NCBI GenBank assembly: GCA_051252515.1
Contig: JBPOFS010000003.1
Coordinates: 124,001 to 188,000, forward strand
Direction: 5' to 3'
Origin: UBA5078 sp051252515
Lineage (GTDB): Bacteria > Pseudomonadota > Gammaproteobacteria > Pseudomonadales > Pseudohongiellaceae
DNA: 64,000 nucleotides
The notes below the pieces were generated by a model that saw nothing but the letters and a program-made list of their open reading frames with translations, searched no databases and was not told the DNA's origin. Shown one piece after another: positions 59,432-64,000 of the stretch. The first letter of the stretch is position 1. Every line of letters begins with the position of its first letter. The translations under genes and the position numbers were made by a program.

Positions 59432-60085
59432 CTATAAAGCAGACATTAACGAGGCAATTTGTTCACGGACAACATCTACGTTTTCCTGACCATTTAATTG
59501 CACCACTTTAACGCCCTTACCCTCGGCTTCGAGCTTTTGATAAAAGTTCACCAAAGGTTTCGTTTGTTGATGATAAACCTTAAGCCTTTTGCGAACGGTT
59601 TCCTCTTTATCATCGTCACGTTGGATCAAAGAATCACCAGTAACATCATCGATATTTTCAACCTTAGGTGGATTATTAGTCACATGATAAATGCGACCAG
59701 AATCCGCATGCACACGACGTCCACTTAAACGTTTAACGATTTCCTCGTCTTCAACACTGATCTCAACAACAACGTCTACATCGATTCCTGCATCTACCAT
59801 GGCCTCAGCTTGTGGAATTGTGCGTGGAAATCCATCCAACAAAAAGCCTTTAGCACAATCTTCTTGGCTTATACGCTCTTTGACCAATGCAATAATGATG
59901 TCATCAGTAACTAAACCACCGGTCGCCATTACTTCTTTAACTAGAGCACCCAGTTCCGAACCTGCCTTAACCGCAGCTCTTAACATATCGCCCGTAGAGA
60001 TCTGTGGCATAGCATACTTAGTCGTAATGAACTGCGCTTGCGTGCCTTTTCCTGCACCCGGTGCCCCTAATAAAATCACTCGCAT
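59432..60085 (-). CDS. adk: Adenylate kinase
   Basis: 217 residues, the long form. The P-loop GAPGAGKGTQAQFI, STGDMLRAAV, GFLLDGFPRTIPQAE and the LID region SGRRVHADSGRIYHV are present. The LID has no Cys quartet, so it is the zinc-free Gram-negative type. It balances ATP, ADP and AMP. AAGGAGC precedes the start. Confidence 0.98.
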   Translation of the reverse strand: MRVILLGAPGAGKGTQAQFITTKYAMPQISTGDMLRAAVKAGSELGALVKEVMATGGLVTDDIIIALVKERISQEDCAKGFLLDGFPRTIPQAEAMVDAGIDVDVVVEISVEDEEIVKRLSGRRVHADSGRIYHVTNNPPKVENIDDVTGDSLIQRDDDKEETVRKRLKVYHQQTKPLVNFYQKLEAEGKGVKVVQLNGQENVDVVREQIASLMSAL

Positions 60086-60102
60086 AACTTGCTCCTTAAT
60101 AG

Positions 60103-60121
60103 GCCCAACATAAGTTTGGGC
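60103..60121 (-). other. Small hairpin just before the adk ribosome site
   Basis: GCCCAA (60103-60108) pairs with TTGGGC (60116-60121) around seven bases, ending a few bases before AAGGAGC. It could affect translation initiation. Further upstream on the minus strand TATAAA (60146-60151) may be the adk -10, but no good -35 is present. Confidence 0.4.
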
Positions 60122-60313
60122 TAGCCTTCAATGTAATACTTAATCTTTATAGTGTTCGCGCAAGTGGAGAACCTGTACCACTTGTAGAATGTGGGCCGAA
60201 TGTTGAATGTCGCGCCGATTTGGTTCATTCGAAGGCAACGACCATACACTAAAGCCCTTCTCAGAGACAAGAAGACCGTGTTCTTAGCCTCCATTACCCT
60301 TTACTTGACGGCA

Positions 60314-61147
60314 CTACTCCTGAGCCTTAACTTGAGTCCACATTCTGTCTAATTCTTCCTCACTGAACGACTCCAATGTACGCCCATGCCCAATGGCAAT
60401 GCCCTCTACTGCTCGAAAACGACGTTCAAACTTTCGATTACTCTCTCTGAGTACCGACTCTGGGTCGAGTTGTAAGTGCCTTGCGACATTCACACAGCTA
60501 AACATGAGATCCCCAAACTCTTCGTGAATCTTCTTTGTATCGTTCAATAAAAGCTCTGCCTCGAGCTCTGCAATTTCTTCTTTGAGTTTATCCAGAACAG
60601 GCTGGACACTCGTCCAATCAAACCCCACTGATGCGGCGCGTTTCTGTAGCTTACGAGCTCTATCTAATGCCGGAAGACTATTTGGCACATCGTCCAATAC
60701 ACTATGGCCGCTTACATCGCCTTTACGTTGTGCCTTTAGGGCTCGTTCTTCGTTCTTAATTTGCTCCCATCGTGAGGCGACTTCATCAGCATTAAGATGC
60801 AGATCACTATTGCCGAAGCTCGCCAAACTCCCGTCAGGAAATACATGCGGGTGGCGGCGAAGCAATTTATCGGTAATCGAGCCAATCACATCATTAAAAT
60901 CAAACCGCCCTTCTTCTTTAGCAATCTGGGCATAGAAAACCACTTGAAATAACAAATCGCCTAACTCGTCTTGTAATTGCGCATCATCATTTGTGTCTAC
61001 CGCATCAATCACTTCGTATACCTCTTCCAAGGTATAGCCTGTTAAGGTCTTTAGAGTTTGTTTTTTATCCCAGTTACAACCCAACTCTTTGTCGCGCAAA
61101 TTGTCCATCAGGCTCAAGAGGTCAGCAATTTCATGTGGCTTAGTCAT
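60314..61147 (-). CDS. mazG: Nucleoside triphosphate pyrophosphohydrolase MazG
   Basis: 277 residues from the ATG at 61147; another ATG at 61153 is too close to GGAA. Two MazG domains are seen: the first with GCNWDKKQT, LEEVYEVIDA and ELGDLLFQVVFYAQIA, the second with IAELEAELL and EEFGDLMFSCVNVARHL, both with the EExxE-like and ExxD metal motifs. It hydrolyses NTPs and dNTPs to monophosphates and in E. coli lowers ppGpp under starvation. It lies directly after relA, which supports the ppGpp link; the same pair occurs in Pseudomonas and E. coli. Confidence 0.95.
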   Translation of the reverse strand: MTKPHEIADLLSLMDNLRDKELGCNWDKKQTLKTLTGYTLEEVYEVIDAVDTNDDAQLQDELGDLLFQVVFYAQIAKEEGRFDFNDVIGSITDKLLRRHPHVFPDGSLASFGNSDLHLNADEVASRWEQIKNEERALKAQRKGDVSGHSVLDDVPNSLPALDRARKLQKRAASVGFDWTSVQPVLDKLKEEIAELEAELLLNDTKKIHEEFGDLMFSCVNVARHLQLDPESVLRESNRKFERRFRAVEGIAIGHGRTLESFSEEELDRMWTQVKAQE

Positions 61148-61177
61148 AGTCATTTTCCGTTGGGCGCAGCGCCACTA

Positions 61178-63415
61178 TTAAGAGGCGGAACTCGCATCAA
61201 GCCGACGCGCCTCAATAACATTATTCAGGCGGCTTATTTTCTCTAGAACACGGGACAAGGCCGGGAACGAGTCCACTTCCACTTCTAAGCTCATCTTTGC
61301 TGTGCCGGCTTGTTTATCCGAACGCGTATTCACCTGCATCACTTCGATCTTCGCATCTGCAAGTATCGTCGTAATGTCGCGCAAAAGACCCGCGCGATCG
61401 TAAGCCACGACATAGAGCTCCGCTAGCATATTGACACGCTGCTCGTCGCTCCACTGCACCTCAATGAGGTTCTCATGCCGACCGCGCTGGAACTGCGACG
61501 CAACTGGGCAATCCTCTTTGTGAATGACCACCTGATTTGAGCTCGTTAAACAGCCTACTATCGAATCACCGTGCTCAGGACCACAACAAGATGCAAATTC
61601 GATAGGCAATCGCCCTGCCCCATACACTTTCTTACCAGGCTCAGCACTTACCTGAGGTGGTAATAGGTCATCTTGTACATAGTGCAGTTGCGCTAGCTCC
61701 TGTGCGGCCGAAATGACTTCTTCAACAGTCACAGCGCTTACCCCTACTGCAGCAAATAAACCATCAGCGTTCTTACAGCCGAGTTTCTTCGCTATATCTT
61801 TATAATTGGGGCTGCGTACGGCAAGTCGCGCAAACTCTTCGTCCAATAATGTCTGACCATAAGCGATGTTCTGTTCGCGACCCTGGGTTTTAAACCACTG
61901 AATCATTTTCGCTTGAGCACGCGGAGTATTAGCAAAGCCTAACGAAGGTTTGAGCCAGTCACGGCTCGGACAACTATTGTCATCATCTAGTACTTCGACC
62001 CGGTCGCCTGTCTGTAAACGATAGTTCAAAGGCACTGTTTTGCCGTTCACACGGGCACCACAGCATTTGTTTCCAACTTCCGTGTGCACATAATAGGCAA
62101 AATCCAAAGGAGTCGCGCCTTCCATCATGTCCACAACGTGCCCTTCTGGCGTAAACACATAAACACGATCAGGCGTGCTTGAATCACTTCTTAACTGCTC
62201 TGCTAAGCCGCCCACCATGCCCATTTCATCATGCCAAGCCAATAACTGACGTAACCAGGCAATTTTCTCTTCAAAGCGATCGTTATAACTCGGATCGGCA
62301 ATCCCTTCTTTGTAACGCCAATGCGCGCAGACACCAAGCTCGGCATCCTCATCCATGGCAAAAGTACGAATTTGTATCTCAAATGTTTTATTGTCAGGAC
62401 CGATGACAGCGGTATGCAAAGACTGGTATCCGTTAGCTTTAGGGTTCGCAATGTAGTCATCAAACTCATTAGGAATAACACGCCAGAGATTATGGACAAT
62501 CCCTAAAGTGGCATAGCAATCGCGAACCTCCGGCACAAGAATCCGGACAGCGCGAATATCGTAAATTTGCAGAAAATCGAGATGCTTGTTCTGCATTTTT
62601 CGCCAAATACTGTAAATGTTTTTAGCACGTCCGCTCACCTCAGCGTCGATATTGGCGCGTTCAAGTTGCTGGCGTAACTGTTCAGTCACTTCTTCAACAA
62701 AACGCTCTCGATCGACTCGCCGTTCGTCTAGCAAGGCAGCGATACGTTTGTAGTTTGCTTCTTGAAGGTAGCGAAACGATAAGTCTTCTAGCTCCCACTT
62801 CAATTGCCCTATTCCCAAGCGATGGGCCAGAGGAACATAAATTTCAAAGACTTCACGGGCCACTCGAAGTCGTTTTTCTGTAGGGGAGTTTTTAACTGCC
62901 CGAATCGCACAGGTGCGTTCAGCAAGCTTGATGAGGGCAACACGAACGTCATCGATCAAGGCTAAAAGCATTTTTCGGACGTTTTCCACTTGATCGTCTG
63001 TTTGGCCTAAGACACGTTTACGACTCGTATCAGTTTCATTGATGGCGGCCATGCGTAGCACCCCTTCCACCAATTTCGCCACACCAGCGCCAAACTCAGT
63101 TTCAACCACGGCCAAGGCAAGACGTGATTCGCGCACGCTGCGGTATAAAATGGCTGCGAGCACCGCCTCTGTATCAAGATGCAACTCGACAAGAATTTCG
63201 GCCATATCAAGCCCAGTGATATAGCTACTGCTTTTCTCGAACCAAGCGTGTTCCGGAGCATCGGTTTTCTGATGCGCGTCCCAACTAATATCACAGGCGT
63301 GTTTCAAGCGCTCAACATCGAGAACAACACCATTACTCTGCAAGTTATCAATCCACTCATCAAAGCAAATACTGCCATCTTCATTAAATGCGTGCTTGTC
63401 TCTTATATGAACCAT
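61178..63415 (-). CDS. relA: (p)ppGpp synthetase RelA
   Basis: 745 residues. The N-terminal hydrolase domain is degenerate: where SpoT has the HD pair, this protein reads LAAILYRSVRE, so it should only synthesise. The synthetase domain has IYDIRAVRIL, NPKANGYQSLHTAV, FEIQIRTFAMDEDAELGV and HWRYKEG. TGS (VYVFTPEGHVVDM), a zinc-finger-like region with CCGPEHGD, and a C-terminal ACT domain follow. It binds stalled ribosomes with uncharged tRNA. It is between rlmD and mazG. Confidence 0.97.
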   Translation of the reverse strand: MVHIRDKHAFNEDGSICFDEWIDNLQSNGVVLDVERLKHACDISWDAHQKTDAPEHAWFEKSSSYITGLDMAEILVELHLDTEAVLAAILYRSVRESRLALAVVETEFGAGVAKLVEGVLRMAAINETDTSRKRVLGQTDDQVENVRKMLLALIDDVRVALIKLAERTCAIRAVKNSPTEKRLRVAREVFEIYVPLAHRLGIGQLKWELEDLSFRYLQEANYKRIAALLDERRVDRERFVEEVTEQLRQQLERANIDAEVSGRAKNIYSIWRKMQNKHLDFLQIYDIRAVRILVPEVRDCYATLGIVHNLWRVIPNEFDDYIANPKANGYQSLHTAVIGPDNKTFEIQIRTFAMDEDAELGVCAHWRYKEGIADPSYNDRFEEKIAWLRQLLAWHDEMGMVGGLAEQLRSDSSTPDRVYVFTPEGHVVDMMEGATPLDFAYYVHTEVGNKCCGARVNGKTVPLNYRLQTGDRVEVLDDDNSCPSRDWLKPSLGFANTPRAQAKMIQWFKTQGREQNIAYGQTLLDEEFARLAVRSPNYKDIAKKLGCKNADGLFAAVGVSAVTVEEVISAAQELAQLHYVQDDLLPPQVSAEPGKKVYGAGRLPIEFASCCGPEHGDSIVGCLTSSNQVVIHKEDCPVASQFQRGRHENLIEVQWSDEQRVNMLAELYVVAYDRAGLLRDITTILADAKIEVMQVNTRSDKQAGTAKMSLEVEVDSFPALSRVLEKISRLNNVIEARRLDASSAS

Positions 63416-63439
63416 TAATAAAACCCGTAGCCTAGCTTG

Positions 63440-64000
63440 TTATCGCTTTTTCAATACAAATTCAGCGATTGATTCGACGTGGCTGGTATGAGGGAACATG
63501 TCCATGACACCCGCTTGTGTCATCTCATAGCCTAATTTCGCCAATTCCCCAGCATCACGCGCAAGGGTTGCTGGGTTACAAGAAATATAGACAATTTTTT
63601 GCGCTTTAAATGCAGCAATACGAGGAATAATTTCTAATGCCCCAGAACGGGGCGGATCTAGCAAAATCTTGTCATACACTGGCTGCGCCCAAGTGCTTTC
63701 GTCAAACTCCACAATAAGGTTTGCCGCATAGAATTCCGCATTATCGATGTTATTACGCTTAGCATTTTCATAGCCGCGTCGCACCATCTCATCGCTACCT
63801 TCCACCCCCACGACCTTTTTACAACGCGTCGCCAAAGGTAAGGTGAAGTTTCCCAATCCGCAAAACAGATCCAGTATCGTCTCATCTTTCTGGGGATCTA
63901 AAAGTTCCAGCGCAAAGTGAATCATCTTACGATTCAACTCTCCGTTAACTTGCGTAAAGTCACTTGGATGGAAAGCCATATTCAAATTGAAGTCAGGTAA
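63440..64000 (-). CDS. rlmD: 23S rRNA (uracil(1939)-C(5))-methyltransferase RlmD, C-terminal part
   Basis: The frame remains open to the end of the window, so only the C-terminal 186 residues are visible; the TRAM domain and iron-sulfur Cys cluster would lie outside. Visible parts are FTQVNGELNRKM, the SAM motif ILDLFCGLGNFTLPLA, VVGVEGSDEMV, LLDPPRSGA, and YISCNPATLARD with the catalytic Cys, ending in DMFPHTSHVESI. It methylates U1939 of 23S rRNA. The rlmD-relA-mazG order is the Pseudomonas one. Confidence 0.93.
   Translation of the reverse strand, partial: LPDFNLNMAFHPSDFTQVNGELNRKMIHFALELLDPQKDETILDLFCGLGNFTLPLATRCKKVVGVEGSDEMVRRGYENAKRNNIDNAEFYAANLIVEFDESTWAQPVYDKILLDPPRSGALEIIPRIAAFKAQKIVYISCNPATLARDAGELAKLGYEMTQAGVMDMFPHTSHVESIAEFVLKKR

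Noticed and set aside
1..64000. Search for tRNA, rRNA, IS elements and prophage genes
   Set aside because: Gaps between genes are short and were read on both strands; none showed a tRNA cloverleaf with a T-loop GGTTCRA motif, rRNA sequence, transposase or phage gene.

Overview
The window is a stretch of chromosome from a gammaproteobacterium with moderate GC content. From mutS onward, gene content and order match the conserved Pseudomonas-type block: mutS-fdxA, then rpoS-nlpD-pcm-truD-ispF-ispD-ftsB-eno-kdsA-pyrG-tilS-accA-dnaE-rnhB-lpxB-lpxA-fabZ-lpxD-skp-bamA-rseP-dxr-cdsA-uppS-frr-pyrH-tsf-rpsB, then map-glnD-(ArsC-like)-dapD-dapE. LPS genes, an AlgP-like lysine/alanine-rich protein and large c-di-GMP/two-component proteins fit a free-living, probably marine, aerobic relative of Pseudomonas/Cellvibrionales. 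This placement is inference from synteny and protein character, not from a marker-gene tree.

Layout. 1-1073: C-terminal part of a DUF1501 protein (+). 1074-1688: a 615-bp convergent intergenic region with an unusual composite of repeats: eight GGTTTA hexamers, a branched palindrome, three tandem ~107-bp units, and a second, inverted branched palindrome on a 30-bp stem. 1689-4142: secreted zinc metalloprotease (-). 4248-13957: a signalling island on the minus strand, read as NarX-like kinase, LuxR-type regulator, stand-alone receiver, REC-EAL phosphodiesterase, and a giant MASE1-CHASE-PAS-kinase-REC-REC-Hpt protein. 14177-17235: mutS and fdxA (+). 17309-49248: about 32 kb of minus-strand housekeeping genes for translation (rpsB, tsf, frr), nucleotides (pyrH, pyrG), isoprenoids (dxr, ispD, ispF), undecaprenyl carrier and phospholipid (uppS, cdsA, DUF368), lipid A (lpxD, lpxA, lpxB, kdsA), fatty acids (fabZ, accA), outer-membrane assembly (bamA, skp, rseP), replication (dnaE, rnhB), glycolysis (eno), tRNA modification (tilS, truD), division (ftsB), protein repair (pcm) and stationary phase (nlpD, rpoS). 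49596-55698: map, glnD, an ArsC-like protein, dapD, dapE (+). 55712-64000: rsmJ, uppP, tsaB, an H1-like protein, adk, mazG, relA and a truncated rlmD (-).

The genes form a coherent envelope and growth-control set. Three steps of the undecaprenyl-phosphate cycle are present: synthesis by UppS, recycling by UppP, and probable translocation by the DUF368 protein. Lipid A and BAM genes sit beside their lipid and isoprenoid suppliers. Nutrient signalling is represented by RelA, GlnD and RpoS. No tRNA, rRNA, CRISPR array, intact IS, integrase or prophage gene was seen.

Most of the window is ordinary core genome. The parts most worth a second look are the repeat composite at 1081-1668, two perfect inverted repeats in regulatory gaps (11343-11369 and 14093-14110), and the signalling island.
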